Shown here: one piece after another, positions 24,337-33,312 of the stretch
Numbering within the stretch: the first letter of the stretch is position 1
Layout of the letters: the number at the start of each line of letters is the position of its first letter
Assembly: GCA_022511205.1 (NCBI GenBank)
Contig: JAFLRY010000014.1
Location: 1 to 46,430 of the forward strand
Direction of reading: 5' to 3'
Length of the DNA stretch: 46,430 bases
DNA from: Eubacterium sp.
Lineage (GTDB): Bacteria; Bacillota; Clostridia; Oscillospirales; Acutalibacteraceae
The notes under the pieces: generated by a model
Databases searched by the model: none
Seen by the model: only the letters and a program-made list of their open reading frames with translations
What the model was told of the DNA's origin: nothing
Translations under genes and position numbers: made by a program

Positions 24337-26577
24337 TTAAAAAGTAAGCTGCTCCCCTATGTCTCCCGCGCTGAGCTGAGCGCCTGCCGCGGGGAGATTT
24401 TTCGCTCTGAAGCGCCAGGGCTTTTCGAATTCGCCCTCGTTATAGATATGGGCGGAAACGACTTTATCGGATTTTTTCTTCATTGCCATCGCCTTGATAC
24501 CCTGCGTATTCTTCGTGGTTTTCGGCGTTATGGCGGCGGTGTTTATCAGAAGCTGTCTGCCGTTTGAGCAGCACAGCACAATATCCGTATCCTCAGGCAG
24601 ATAGATAGCCGCCGCAAGGGGTGATTTATCGCAATAGGCGTTGATAAGCTTCTTGCGGTTCGTTTTCGTCTCATACGCCTGAATATCTACCTTTGCAAGC
24701 TTTCCGTCCTCAAATACGAAAATCATATAGCCCTTATACTCGCTGAGTATCGCAACGTAGGCGCTCTCTTCGCCCTCGTCCATATTCAGCTTAGATGGAA
24801 TATACTCGCCGAGAACGGACGCCTTAGTGTCCTGAAAATCGTCTATTTTCGCTTTATAGACCTGATGAAGCGTGGTGAAAGCAAGGAGCTCGTCCCTGTT
24901 GGAGCATTCCACGGTCTCGATGATCTTGTCGCCCTCTTTTACCTTCTGCTCGCCGCTCATACGCAGGTTTGCGGTACGTATCTTCTTAACGTAGCCGCCC
25001 TCGGAAATGAACATCGTAACGGGATAATCCGCAATTTCAGGCTCGGTGGAAACGTTTTCGTCCTCGATTTCGTAAAGAATTTCGGAGCGTCTACCCGTGT
25101 CGTATTTCTTAATTACCTCTTCAAGCTCGGAGATGATAATTTTCTTAAGCCTCGTGTTGCTTGAAAGGGTTTTTTCAAGGTCGGCGATATCGTTTTCAAG
25201 GTTTTCGATATCCTTAATGCGCTTGAGTATATACTCTCTGTTTAAATGGCGCAGCTTTATCTCGGCAACGTACTCCGCCTGTACCTCGTCTATACCGAAA
25301 CCGATCATAAGGTTTGGAACAACGTCAGATTCGCTTTCTGTCTGGCGGATGATCTTGATAGCCTTGTCTATATCAAGCAATATCTTTGAAAGACCTTTTA
25401 ATAGATGAAGCTGTTTTCTCTTTTTACCAAGGCTGTAGTTTATCCTTCTCGTAACGCAATTTAAGCGGAATTTCACCCACTCGTTAAGAATCTCACGCAC
25501 TCCGCGCACCTTGGGCGTGCCGTCTATCAACACGTTGAAGTTACAGGGGAACGCGTCTTCCAGCGGTGTCATCTTAAATAGCCTGCTCATCAGCTTATCG
25601 GGATCAACACCGCGCTTTAGATCAATGGTGATTTTGAGACCCTTCAAGTCTGTTTCGTCGCGGATATCGGAAATTTCCTTGATTTTATTCGCCTTAACAA
25701 GCTCGATAATTTTATCGATTATCGCTTCTGATGTTGCAGTAGGAGGGATCTGCGTTATATCAATACAGTTATAAGCTTTATCATAAGTATATTTTGAGCG
25801 CACTTTAACAGAGCCTCTGCCTGTTTCGTATATCCTTTCAAGCTCGGCTTTATCGTAAATAATGTAGCCGCCGCCTACAAAATCGGGGGCGATTAAGGTA
25901 TCGGAAATAACGTGTTCGGGATTTTTAATGAGGGTGATCGTAGTTTCGCAAAGCTCCCTGATATTAAAGGAAGCGATGGATGAAGCCATACTAACGGCGA
26001 TACCCGTTGTAACGTTACACAAAATCGACGGAAACGTTACAGGCAAAAGGCGCGGCTCTTTCATCGTGTTATCGTAGTTATCAACGAATTCAACGGTGTC
26101 CTTATCGATATCGTCAAAAAGCTCCTTGCATATGGGCGCGAGCTTCGCTTCCGTATAACGGGAAGCGGCGTACATCATATTCTTTGAATACGCCTTACCG
26201 AAGTTACCCTTTGATTCAACGAAGGGATAAAGCAGAGTTTCATTGCCCCTTGAAAGGCGCACCATGGTTTCGTAAATGGAAGCGTCACCGTGTGGGTTGA
26301 GCTGCATAGTTCTTCCTACAATATTGGCGCTCTTTATTGTGCCGCCCTTTAAAAGCCCCATATTATACATTGTGTATAATAATTTTCTATGAGAAGGCTT
26401 AAGGCCGTCTATATCGGGAATAGCGCGGGAGAGGATAACGCTCATAGCGTAGGGCATAAAGTTTTTCGTTATGGTGTCTGTAATGACCTCCTGCTTGACC
26501 GTTCCGGCGTCCTCAATATGAACGTTATCATTAAGGGGCTTCTCGTTTTCAGCCGTATTCTTTTTTCTTTTAGCCAT
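24337..26577 (-). CDS. Type IIA topoisomerase subunit A-like protein (divergent GyrA/ParC)
   Basis: The 746-aa protein is the DNA-cutting subunit of a type IIA topoisomerase. The winged-helix region LSRAIPDIDGLKPSHRKLLYTMY is conserved, and the catalytic Tyr141 (AASRYTEAKL) follows the usual GDAS-IYETMVRLSR block. The C-terminal part has weak propeller-like blades, but no canonical GyrA box was seen, so supercoiling activity is doubtful; decatenation or relaxation is more likely. It starts 12 bases after the B subunit gene with AAGGAGG. Lower similarity to classical GyrA/ParC suggests this is an extra, lineage-specific enzyme rather than the main gyrase. Confidence 0.88.
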   Translation of the reverse strand: MAKRKKNTAENEKPLNDNVHIEDAGTVKQEVITDTITKNFMPYAMSVILSRAIPDIDGLKPSHRKLLYTMYNMGLLKGGTIKSANIVGRTMQLNPHGDASIYETMVRLSRGNETLLYPFVESKGNFGKAYSKNMMYAASRYTEAKLAPICKELFDDIDKDTVEFVDNYDNTMKEPRLLPVTFPSILCNVTTGIAVSMASSIASFNIRELCETTITLIKNPEHVISDTLIAPDFVGGGYIIYDKAELERIYETGRGSVKVRSKYTYDKAYNCIDITQIPPTATSEAIIDKIIELVKANKIKEISDIRDETDLKGLKITIDLKRGVDPDKLMSRLFKMTPLEDAFPCNFNVLIDGTPKVRGVREILNEWVKFRLNCVTRRINYSLGKKRKQLHLLKGLSKILLDIDKAIKIIRQTESESDVVPNLMIGFGIDEVQAEYVAEIKLRHLNREYILKRIKDIENLENDIADLEKTLSSNTRLKKIIISELEEVIKKYDTGRRSEILYEIEDENVSTEPEIADYPVTMFISEGGYVKKIRTANLRMSGEQKVKEGDKIIETVECSNRDELLAFTTLHQVYKAKIDDFQDTKASVLGEYIPSKLNMDEGEESAYVAILSEYKGYMIFVFEDGKLAKVDIQAYETKTNRKKLINAYCDKSPLAAAIYLPEDTDIVLCCSNGRQLLINTAAITPKTTKNTQGIKAMAMKKKSDKVVSAHIYNEGEFEKPWRFRAKNLPAAGAQLSAGDIGEQLTF

Positions 26578-26589
26578 ACGATAACCTCC

Positions 26590-28566
26590 TTAGCTTACGT
26601 CCGCAGCATCGATATAAAGATGCCCGAAATCAGTGATATACTGTTTTCTGCCCTCAAGATCGTCACCAACCAGCAGATCAAACATCTGCGCCGTTCTTTC
26701 CACGTCATCGGGCGTGACCTGAATAAGCCTTCTCGTGGCGGGATTCATCGTTGTGAGCGCCATCATTTCCGCCTCGTTTTCACCGAGACCTTTTGAGCGC
26801 TGAACTGTGTATTTTTGGTCGCCGATCTCCTTCCTGATCTTGTCCATTTCCATTTCGTTATAGGCAAAATAGGTCTGGTCCTTGCAGGTGACCTCATAGA
26901 GCGGTGATTCATCGATGAACACCTTGCCCTGCTCGATAAGCTGGGGCATAAGACGGTAGATCATCGTGAGCACCATCGTTCTGATATGGAAGCCGTCCAC
27001 GTCCGCATCGGTACAGATAAGCACCTTGCTCCAGCGGAGGTTGTCCATATCAAATTCGGATATGCCCTTTGCCGCCTTTGAGCGCACCTCAACGCCGCAA
27101 CCGAGCACCTTGATAAGATCTGTGATGACTTCGCTCTTGAAAATCTTATCGTATTCGCTTTTCAGACAGTTGAGAATTTTTCCTCGAATCGGCATAATAG
27201 CCTGGAAATTCGCATCCCTCGCCTGCTTACAGGCGCCGAGCGCCGAGTCACCCTCAACGATGAAAATCTCTCTTTCATTAACGTCCTTCGAGCGGCAGTC
27301 CACGAATTTTTGAATACGGTTCGTCATATCGATTTTGGACTGGAGGGCGTTTTTCAGGGTCTTTCTCGTGTTTTCAGCCTTGATACGGCTTCTCAAGTTG
27401 ATAAGAACCTGATCAGCGATCTTTTCAGCTTCCAGCTTGTTTTCGATAAAATAAACCTCAAGCTGTTTGCGGAAGAAGTCCGTCATCGCGTCCTGAATAA
27501 ATTTATTCGTTATCGCCTTCTTCGTCTGGTTTTCATAAGAGGTTTGAGTGGAAAAGGACGAAACAACGAAAATGAGAATATCCTCCACATCCTGTACGTT
27601 AATCTGCGAATCTGTTTTCGTGTATTTATTATTCGCTTTAAGATATGCGTTGATTTGATTTACAAAAGCGCTTCGAAACGCCTTTTCGGGCGCGCCGCCG
27701 TGCTCCAGAAAGCTGGAGTTGTGATAATATTCTTTAAGCTGTGTTTTCTGCGAGAAGCAAAGCGCCGCCTTGATTTTCAGCTTGTAATCGCTGAGGTCCT
27801 CTCTGTCTCTGCCCTTGCGCTCACATTCCCAATATTGCGGAGTTGTAAAGGCTTCCTCGCCCGCAAGCTCCTTAACGTAGTCCTTGATACCGTCATTATA
27901 GCAATACTCAGTGGTTTCAAAGCGAGAGCCAACCTGATTTTTAAAAACGAAAGTAACGCCATCGTTAACGATAGCCTGTTTTTTTATGGTACTGTGGAAG
28001 AAATCAACGGGCACGTTTATATCCGTAAACACCTCAAGATCGGGCTTCCACCTGATGCGCGAGCCCGTATCCTTTTTGTTGTATTCCTCTTTTTGAAGCC
28101 CGCCGATGTTTTCGCCCTTTTCAAAATGAAGCTTATAGCAATAACCGTTGGCGTGGATCTCCGCGTCCATATACTCGGAAGCGTATTGGGTGGCGCAGAG
28201 GCCGAGACCGTTTAAGCCCAGCGAAAACTCGTAACTGCTCTCGCCGTTGTCATACTTACCGCCCGCGTACATTTCGCAAAAAAGAAGCTTCCAGTTATAC
28301 TCGTTTTCAGCCTTGTTGAAATCAACGGGAATACCCGCGCCAAAGTCCTGCACCTCAACGGAGCCGTCCTCAAAGCGGGTAACGATGATCTTATTTCCTC
28401 TGCCCTCTCGCGCCTCGTCGATAGAGTTGGACATGATCTCAAATATGGAGTGCTGACAGCCTTCTATGCCGTCTGAGCCAAAAATAACGGCAGGTCTTTT
28501 TCTGACGCGGTCCGCGCCTTTTAAGGACTTGATACTGTCGTTTCCGTAATCGTTTTTCTTAGCCAT
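26590..28566 (-). CDS. Type IIA topoisomerase subunit B-like protein (divergent GyrB/ParE, TOPRIM)
   Basis: The 658-aa protein has a GHKL ATPase domain (EIMSNSIDEA with Asn47; DFGAGIP; GLNGLGL), a transducer with the ATP-contacting QTKK (347-350), and a TOPRIM domain with Glu438 (EGDSALG) and the DADVD acids (520-524). Motifs differ from the canonical forms: DNGRGIP is DFGAGIP, GLHGVG is GLNGLG, and EGDSAGGSAKQGRDR is EGDSALGACKQARDA, while catalytic acids are kept. It pairs with the A subunit immediately downstream. The promoter upstream contains a perfect palindrome. It is likely a second topoisomerase of Clostridia-type; its exact activity is not known. Confidence 0.88.
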   Translation of the reverse strand: MAKKNDYGNDSIKSLKGADRVRKRPAVIFGSDGIEGCQHSIFEIMSNSIDEAREGRGNKIIVTRFEDGSVEVQDFGAGIPVDFNKAENEYNWKLLFCEMYAGGKYDNGESSYEFSLGLNGLGLCATQYASEYMDAEIHANGYCYKLHFEKGENIGGLQKEEYNKKDTGSRIRWKPDLEVFTDINVPVDFFHSTIKKQAIVNDGVTFVFKNQVGSRFETTEYCYNDGIKDYVKELAGEEAFTTPQYWECERKGRDREDLSDYKLKIKAALCFSQKTQLKEYYHNSSFLEHGGAPEKAFRSAFVNQINAYLKANNKYTKTDSQINVQDVEDILIFVVSSFSTQTSYENQTKKAITNKFIQDAMTDFFRKQLEVYFIENKLEAEKIADQVLINLRSRIKAENTRKTLKNALQSKIDMTNRIQKFVDCRSKDVNEREIFIVEGDSALGACKQARDANFQAIMPIRGKILNCLKSEYDKIFKSEVITDLIKVLGCGVEVRSKAAKGISEFDMDNLRWSKVLICTDADVDGFHIRTMVLTMIYRLMPQLIEQGKVFIDESPLYEVTCKDQTYFAYNEMEMDKIRKEIGDQKYTVQRSKGLGENEAEMMALTTMNPATRRLIQVTPDDVERTAQMFDLLVGDDLEGRKQYITDFGHLYIDAADVS

Positions 28567-28600
28567 TTTTATCTCCCGGAAAGTGTTGATATAAATTAAT

Positions 28601-28628
28601 ATTATACAATATATTGTATTTTTGTCAA
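28601..28628 (-). promoter_or_regulatory. Consensus promoter of the topoisomerase pair
   Basis: On the minus strand both elements match consensus exactly: -35 TTGACA (28623-28628) and -10 TATAAT (28601-28606), with a 16-base spacer. The spacer is almost wholly occupied by a palindrome described separately. Confidence 0.8.
28604..28619. promoter_or_regulatory. 16-bp perfect palindrome in the topoisomerase promoter; NrdR-box-like operator candidate
   Basis: ATACAATATATTGTAT is a perfect inverted repeat covering the spacer and the first bases of the -10 element. Binding here would block RNA polymerase. By memory it matches the NrdR-box consensus (acaCwAtATaTwGtgt) at 14 of 16 positions; a paired second box was not found. 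A different dyad (TTGTAAT, 4 bases, ATTACAA) lies upstream at 28633-28650. Confidence 0.5.
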
Positions 28629-28632
28629 GATT

Positions 28633-28650
28633 TTGTAATTATTATTACAA
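28633..28650. promoter_or_regulatory. Second inverted repeat upstream of the topoisomerase promoter
   Basis: Arms TTGTAAT and ATTACAA are perfectly complementary across a 4-base centre, directly upstream of the -35 element. It may be an operator or UP-like element; the AT richness makes chance occurrence possible. Confidence 0.35.
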
Positions 28651-28703
28651 TATAAAGAAATGACTTTATTCGTCAAATAATTCAATAAAAATGAAAATGC
28701 AAA

Positions 28704-28723
28704 CGGCGGGGAAATCCCCGCCG
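28704..28723 (-). terminator. Terminator after the BspA-like gene
   Basis: A perfect GC-rich 8-bp stem CGGCGGGG/CCCCGCCG with a 4-base loop lies just beyond the stop codon, followed on minus by T-rich sequence (TTTGCATTTTC). Confidence 0.85.
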
Positions 28724-28731
28724 CATTAAAT

Positions 28732-29796
28732 CTATTTTATGATTGATTTCCCCGCATTGTATGAGCTGATAGTCTTGCCGTTTTTGTCTGCGCAACGAAC
28801 GGTGTAGATATATTTCGTACCCTTCTTTGCTGAGGTATCAATGTAGCTCGTACCGCTTACAGTTTTTATCGCCTTGTAGCTTCCATTGACAGTCTTGCGA
28901 TATACTATGTATTTTGAAGCGCCTTTTACCGCGCTCCAAGTTATCTTAACACCGTTTGAAGCTTTGGCTACTTTAACAGTAGGAGCGGAGATAAACATTA
29001 TGCTCTTTCCTGTGGAATCGTAACTGCTTATGTAGTTGCCGTTCTTATCTATACAACGAACGGTAAAAGTGTATTTCGTGTTATTCTTTGCCTTAGTCCA
29101 AGTGAAGCTTGTTTTATCCGTATCTCCCGCCTTAGTCCACTTTCCGTTAGCAGTTTTATAGAACACGCGGTACTTAGCGGCGCCGGCTACCTTACCCCAA
29201 GAAATCTTAACACCCGCTACAACATTAGATACAGAAGAAAGCTTTGGCGTTGCCAATGACGAAGCACAAGTAATACTCTTTCCGGTGCTGTCATAGGCGC
29301 TTGTGTAAGCCTTGCCGTCATCGCTGATACAACGAACCGTAAAGGTGTATTTCGTTCCTTTCTTGGCGCCCTTCCATGTATAGCTTGTGGAGGTGGTATC
29401 TGTCAGCTTCTGCCAGCTTCCGTTACCTGTTTTATAGAATACTCTGTATTTCGCCGCTCCTGTTACCTTGCCCCAATTGATCTGAACACCCGTTGTAGTA
29501 TTTGCAACGGATGAAAGCTTCGGCGCGGCAATATAAGTTGAACTCTTTCCCTGACTATCATAGCCACTGGTAAAGGACTTACCGTCATTCGAAATGCATC
29601 TTACAGTGAAGCTGTATTTCGTTCCGCTCTTTGCTCCAGTCCAAGTGTAGCTTGTGGAGGTAGTATCTGCAATCTTGGTCCAACCATCTTTTCCGGTTTT
29701 GTAATATACACGGTATTTTGTTGCTCCTGAAACCTTGCCCCAAGATATCTTAACACCCGCTACAACGTTAGATACAGATGAAATTTTGGGCGTACG
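28732..29796 (-). repeat. Four tandem fibronectin III-like repeats in coding sequence
   Basis: Four units of 86-92 codons (residues 457-544, 545-636, 637-724, 725-810). The first three are close copies; the fourth has diverged most. GC content looks higher than in the leucine-rich part of the same gene. Confidence 0.85.
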
Positions 29797-31164
29797 CACA
29801 TAATTATTATGTATCGTAATACCATTTTTTAACAAGGTGCTATTACCATCGTAATCAATTGCGATTTTAAACCATTGTTCTGCAGAGCCGGGATAATAAA
29901 TATTTTTTAAACTTTCGCAGCCTTCAAATGCATACGCTTCTATAACTTTTAAACTGGTCGGTATTATTATGTCCTTTAAGCTTTTGCACTCGAGAAACGC
30001 GCTTTTTCTTATTGCTGTTGTTCCGTCAGGAAGTTCAATGCTTGCCAACTTATAACATCCATAGAATGCACATTTTTTTATTTCCATTGATTTTACAGTA
30101 GCAGGCATATTGATTTCTTTAAGGGAAGTGCAGAATTCAAAGGCAGATTCTCCGATTTCTTCAATACTGCTTGGTATGGTTACACTCTCTAAAGCAGTAT
30201 TGTATGCGAAAGAATAGTATTCAAGTTTTTTTACTCCGTTTGGTATGGAATAGGATTTATCCGCTTTTTTCGAGGGATATTGAAGAAGAATTGTTTTATT
30301 TTTGTTAAACAGTACGCCATTCTGTGAAGAATAGTTCTTATTGTTTGAGTCAACAGTTATACTCGGTAAACTTATACAGTAACTAAATGCTCCTTTACCT
30401 ATGCTTGTTACACTACTGGGTATGGTAACTTTTTTTAATGCATAGCAACAATTAAATGCCAAGCTACCTATGTTTTTAACACTGTTTGGTATCGTTATAC
30501 TTGCCAAACTTTCACAACTTTCAAATGCACCGTCGCCTATGCTTGTTACACTATTAGGTATAGTAATATTGGTTAAATTTGAGCAATAAGCAAATGCAGA
30601 TTCTCCTATACTCGTCACGCTGTTAGGTATAGTTACGCTTGTTAAGCTTGAGCAATCAGCAAATACCGCGGTACCTATACTTTTAATTCCATTAGGTATA
30701 GTTACACTTGTTAAGCTTTTGCAATCCGCAAACGCATGATCACCTATGCTCGTTACACTTTTTGGTATAGTTATATTCTTTAAATTACCACAATATAAAA
30801 ATGCTTCTTTACCTATACTTTTTAATTTATCAGGCATAGTAACATCTGTTAATTCAGTACAAAAATAAAATGCTTCATAGCCTATGCGCTTTACGGTATT
30901 TGGTATAATAATACTTTCTATACTATAACAAGAATAAAATGCATAATCGCCTATGCTTGTTACCGTATAGCCGTCAAGTTCAGACGGAATAGTAATATCA
31001 AATCCATAACCGTTATAACCGGTGATCTCAGCCGTACCATCATCAAGAACACGGTATTCAAAATCACCGCTTTTGGCGGCAAAGGCGGTTACGCCTGCAA
31101 AGGGCAGAGATGATAAAAGGATCATTACTGCCAGCAACAATGATAATACTCTTTTATTTTTCAT
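28732..31164 (-). CDS. Secreted BspA-like leucine-rich-repeat protein with four fibronectin III repeats
   Basis: The 810-aa protein is exported: an N-terminal signal peptide (about 1-30: Lys/Arg start, hydrophobic core, cleavage near AFA-AKS). Residues 63-425 form 14 leucine-rich repeats of the LRR_5/BspA type with the 23-residue pattern TSIGxxAFxxC..L..ITIPNSV, split 9 + 5 by a non-repeat insert (about 275-325). Residues 457-810 are four fibronectin-III-like repeats of 86-92 aa (TPKLSSVSN..KISWGKV..AKYRVFYKT). No sortase signal, SLH or transmembrane anchor is visible, so attachment is unexplained. Such proteins in gut Clostridia are suspected adhesins. It is a single-gene unit with its own promoter and terminator. 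Confidence 0.93.
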   Translation of the reverse strand: MKNKRVLSLLLAVMILLSSLPFAGVTAFAAKSGDFEYRVLDDGTAEITGYNGYGFDITIPSELDGYTVTSIGDYAFYSCYSIESIIIPNTVKRIGYEAFYFCTELTDVTMPDKLKSIGKEAFLYCGNLKNITIPKSVTSIGDHAFADCKSLTSVTIPNGIKSIGTAVFADCSSLTSVTIPNSVTSIGESAFAYCSNLTNITIPNSVTSIGDGAFESCESLASITIPNSVKNIGSLAFNCCYALKKVTIPSSVTSIGKGAFSYCISLPSITVDSNNKNYSSQNGVLFNKNKTILLQYPSKKADKSYSIPNGVKKLEYYSFAYNTALESVTIPSSIEEIGESAFEFCTSLKEINMPATVKSMEIKKCAFYGCYKLASIELPDGTTAIRKSAFLECKSLKDIIIPTSLKVIEAYAFEGCESLKNIYYPGSAEQWFKIAIDYDGNSTLLKNGITIHNNYVRTPKISSVSNVVAGVKISWGKVSGATKYRVYYKTGKDGWTKIADTTSTSYTWTGAKSGTKYSFTVRCISNDGKSFTSGYDSQGKSSTYIAAPKLSSVANTTTGVQINWGKVTGAAKYRVFYKTGNGSWQKLTDTTSTSYTWKGAKKGTKYTFTVRCISDDGKAYTSAYDSTGKSITCASSLATPKLSSVSNVVAGVKISWGKVAGAAKYRVFYKTANGKWTKAGDTDKTSFTWTKAKNNTKYTFTVRCIDKNGNYISSYDSTGKSIMFISAPTVKVAKASNGVKITWSAVKGASKYIVYRKTVNGSYKAIKTVSGTSYIDTSAKKGTKYIYTVRCADKNGKTISSYNAGKSIIK
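29890..30978 (-). repeat. Leucine-rich (LRR_5/BspA) repeat array in coding sequence
   Basis: Fourteen units of about 69 bases (23 codons) carry the core SIG-xx-AF and IPNSVTSIG. Units 3-9 are the most alike, suggesting recent internal duplication. The stretch is visibly more AT-rich than its surroundings. Confidence 0.85.
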
Positions 31165-31194
31165 AAAAATTCCCCCTTATATTATCTTTATTTT

Positions 31195-31223
31195 ATTATA
31201 CTTCTACTAAATTCAAAAGTAAA
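31195..31223 (-). promoter_or_regulatory. Promoter of the BspA-like gene
   Basis: On the minus strand, -35 TTTACT (31218-31223), 17-base spacer, -10 TATAAT (31195-31200). An AAGGGGGA ribosome site follows. Confidence 0.7.
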
Positions 31224-31230
31224 TACATAT

Positions 31231-31264
31231 AAAGAAAAAGGTGAAGGAAAATCCTTCACCTTTT
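31231..31264 (-). terminator. Terminator after ftsH
   Basis: A 13-bp stem AAAAGGTGAAGGA/TCCTTCACCTTTT with a 3-base loop lies directly after the ftsH stop, followed on minus by T-rich sequence. It closes the RNase J-rplI-dnaB-tilS-ftsH unit. Confidence 0.9.
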
Positions 31265-31266
31265 GA

Positions 31267-33312
31267 TCACTCGTTAATTTCTGTATCGTTATCGTTTTCC
31301 GCCTCGGTTTCGGGGGCTTCGGCATTAACTACCTCTTCCGCTTCCGAAACAACTTCTTGCGCGCTTTCGGCGGTAGCTTCTTCAGCTTTCTCTTCCGGCA
31401 ATTCGGCGATCGCCTCTGCCTGTTCCTGCGGTTCTTCAACCGGCGGGAGCGCTCCGGTGGTCATCAGGGATTCGAATTCAACACCTGAGATCTTTTCCCT
31501 TTCAAGCAGCGTTTCCGCTACGAGCACCAGCTTATCGTTGTGCTCCGTAAGAATGCTTTCGGTCTTTTTATACGCCATACGCATCATCTTTTCGATTTCT
31601 TGATCGATCCTTGCGGAGGTGGCCTCGCTGTAATTGTTAACGTGACCGAAATCTCTGCCGAGGAATACCTCGCTGCTCTCATCGCTGTAAACTACGGGAC
31701 CGATGCTGTCGCTCATACCGTACTTTGCCACCATATCGCGGCAAATCTGCGTGGAGCGCTGAAGATCGTTTGAAGCTCCCGTTGAAATATCATCAAGTGA
31801 AATAGCTTCCGCGACACGGCCGCCGAGCATTGAAACAACGAGATCAAGCATCTCGTTTTTGGAGTTGTAATTTTCTTCCTCTTCCCTATACATCGTATAG
31901 CCGCCTGCACCGAGCCCTCTCGGTATGATCGAGATCTCCTGAACGGGATTGTGATTTTCAAGATAAAACGCGGCAACGGCGTGACCCGCCTCGTGATAGG
32001 CCGTGAGCTTTTTCGCCTTTTCGGTATACTTGTGAGATTTTTTCTCAGTACCCATAAGCACCTTCGTGCCGGCATCCTGAATATCCTGGTAGGTAACGGC
32101 GTGTCTATGGTGTCTTGCGGCAAGAAGCGCCGCCTCATTCATAAGGTTTTCGAGATCCGCTCCGGTAAAGCCGCTGGTGTTTTTGGCAACGTCCTTAAGA
32201 TTAACGTCAGGAGCAAGGGGCTTGTTCTTGGCGTGAACCCTGAGAATATCCTCTCTGCCCTTCATATCGGGTCTGTTAACAGTCACCTGGCGGTCAAATC
32301 TGCCGGGTCTGAGAAGCGCGGGATCAAGAACGTCGGGACGGTTGGTAGCCGCCATAATGATAACGCCGCTGTTCGTGCCGAAGCCGTCCATTTCAACAAG
32401 CAGCTGATTAAGCGTCTGCTCTCTTTCATCGTTTCCGTTGCCCATACCGGTTCCGCGGTGTCTGCCCACGGCGTCTATTTCATCAATAAACACGATCGCA
32501 GGGGCTTTCTTCATCGCCTGAGAGAAAAGGTCTCTTACACGGCTTGCGCCTACGCCGACGTACATTTCAACGAAATCAGAGCCGGAGATCGAAAGGAACG
32601 GCACGTCCGCTTCGCCGGCAACCGCCTTGGCGAGAAGCGTTTTACCTGTTCCCGGAGGGCCTACGAGAAGCACGCCCTTGGGGATTCTTGCGCCGAGCTC
32701 CGTAAATCTGTGAGGATCTTTAAGAAACTCAACGATCTCCACAAGCTCTTCCTTTTCCTCGTCACAGCCCGCAACGTCCTCAAAGGTCTTAACGTCACCG
32801 TTTTCGCCTGCTACTCTTGCGCGAACCTTTCCGAAGCCCAGCGAACGGTTGGCTTCACTGTTCATCGTGCTGGTCATTCTTCTGATCATAAACCAGCTCA
32901 AAAGACCTAAGCCAACAAGCACGAGAAGCGTTGGAACGATATTTATAAGCCAGTTTCTGGTATTGGTCGCCTTATAGTTGAATTTGATCTGATTATCGGG
33001 ATTCGCCTCGTTATACGCGTTAACGCTTCCCCTTATGTCCTCAAGAAAATAGGAAACGCTCTTTACTGAATATTTCTGCGTTTTATCGGGTTCTTTGAAG
33101 GTTTTATACTCCATAGCGCCCGTTGAGAGATCGATCTCAAAGGTAGATACCTCATTGTTTTTAAAGAGGTTTACGATATCGCTGTAAACGAGCTCCTCTT
33201 CCTTTGCCTGAGCGCCGCTGGTGTTCATGTAATAAATGGCGGAAGCGCCGAGCATGATAAAAACGATCAGACAGATTATAATTGATTTCAGATTGTTGTT
33301 GATTTTGTTCAT
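31267..33312 (-). CDS. ftsH: ATP-dependent zinc metalloprotease FtsH
   Basis: This membrane-anchored AAA+ protease degrades membrane and short-lived proteins. The 681-aa protein has two membrane segments (about 10-28 and 121-143) around an extracytoplasmic domain, Walker A GPPGTGKT (218-225), the second region of homology with RPGRFDRQ (Arg fingers near 336-339), and the zinc motif HEAGH (440-444). The last 55 residues are a strongly acidic Glu/Ala-rich tail, longer than in many homologues. The start overlaps the tilS stop (TAATG). The tilS-ftsH order is classical, but the hpt gene often found between them is missing here. Confidence 0.98.
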   Translation of the reverse strand: MNKINNNLKSIIICLIVFIMLGASAIYYMNTSGAQAKEEELVYSDIVNLFKNNEVSTFEIDLSTGAMEYKTFKEPDKTQKYSVKSVSYFLEDIRGSVNAYNEANPDNQIKFNYKATNTRNWLINIVPTLLVLVGLGLLSWFMIRRMTSTMNSEANRSLGFGKVRARVAGENGDVKTFEDVAGCDEEKEELVEIVEFLKDPHRFTELGARIPKGVLLVGPPGTGKTLLAKAVAGEADVPFLSISGSDFVEMYVGVGASRVRDLFSQAMKKAPAIVFIDEIDAVGRHRGTGMGNGNDEREQTLNQLLVEMDGFGTNSGVIIMAATNRPDVLDPALLRPGRFDRQVTVNRPDMKGREDILRVHAKNKPLAPDVNLKDVAKNTSGFTGADLENLMNEAALLAARHHRHAVTYQDIQDAGTKVLMGTEKKSHKYTEKAKKLTAYHEAGHAVAAFYLENHNPVQEISIIPRGLGAGGYTMYREEEENYNSKNEMLDLVVSMLGGRVAEAISLDDISTGASNDLQRSTQICRDMVAKYGMSDSIGPVVYSDESSEVFLGRDFGHVNNYSEATSARIDQEIEKMMRMAYKKTESILTEHNDKLVLVAETLLEREKISGVEFESLMTTGALPPVEEPQEQAEAIAELPEEKAEEATAESAQEVVSEAEEVVNAEAPETEAENDNDTEINE

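Noticed and set aside
27310-28215. Long plus-strand open frame (about 300 codons) opposite the topoisomerase B gene
   Set aside because: It lies wholly antisense to a gene with clear catalytic motifs, has no convincing ribosome site and no recognisable domain.
31951-32910. Long plus-strand open frame opposite ftsH
   Set aside because: Shadow of a highly conserved AAA+ gene; the translation is rich in Arg/His/Leu and shows no motif.
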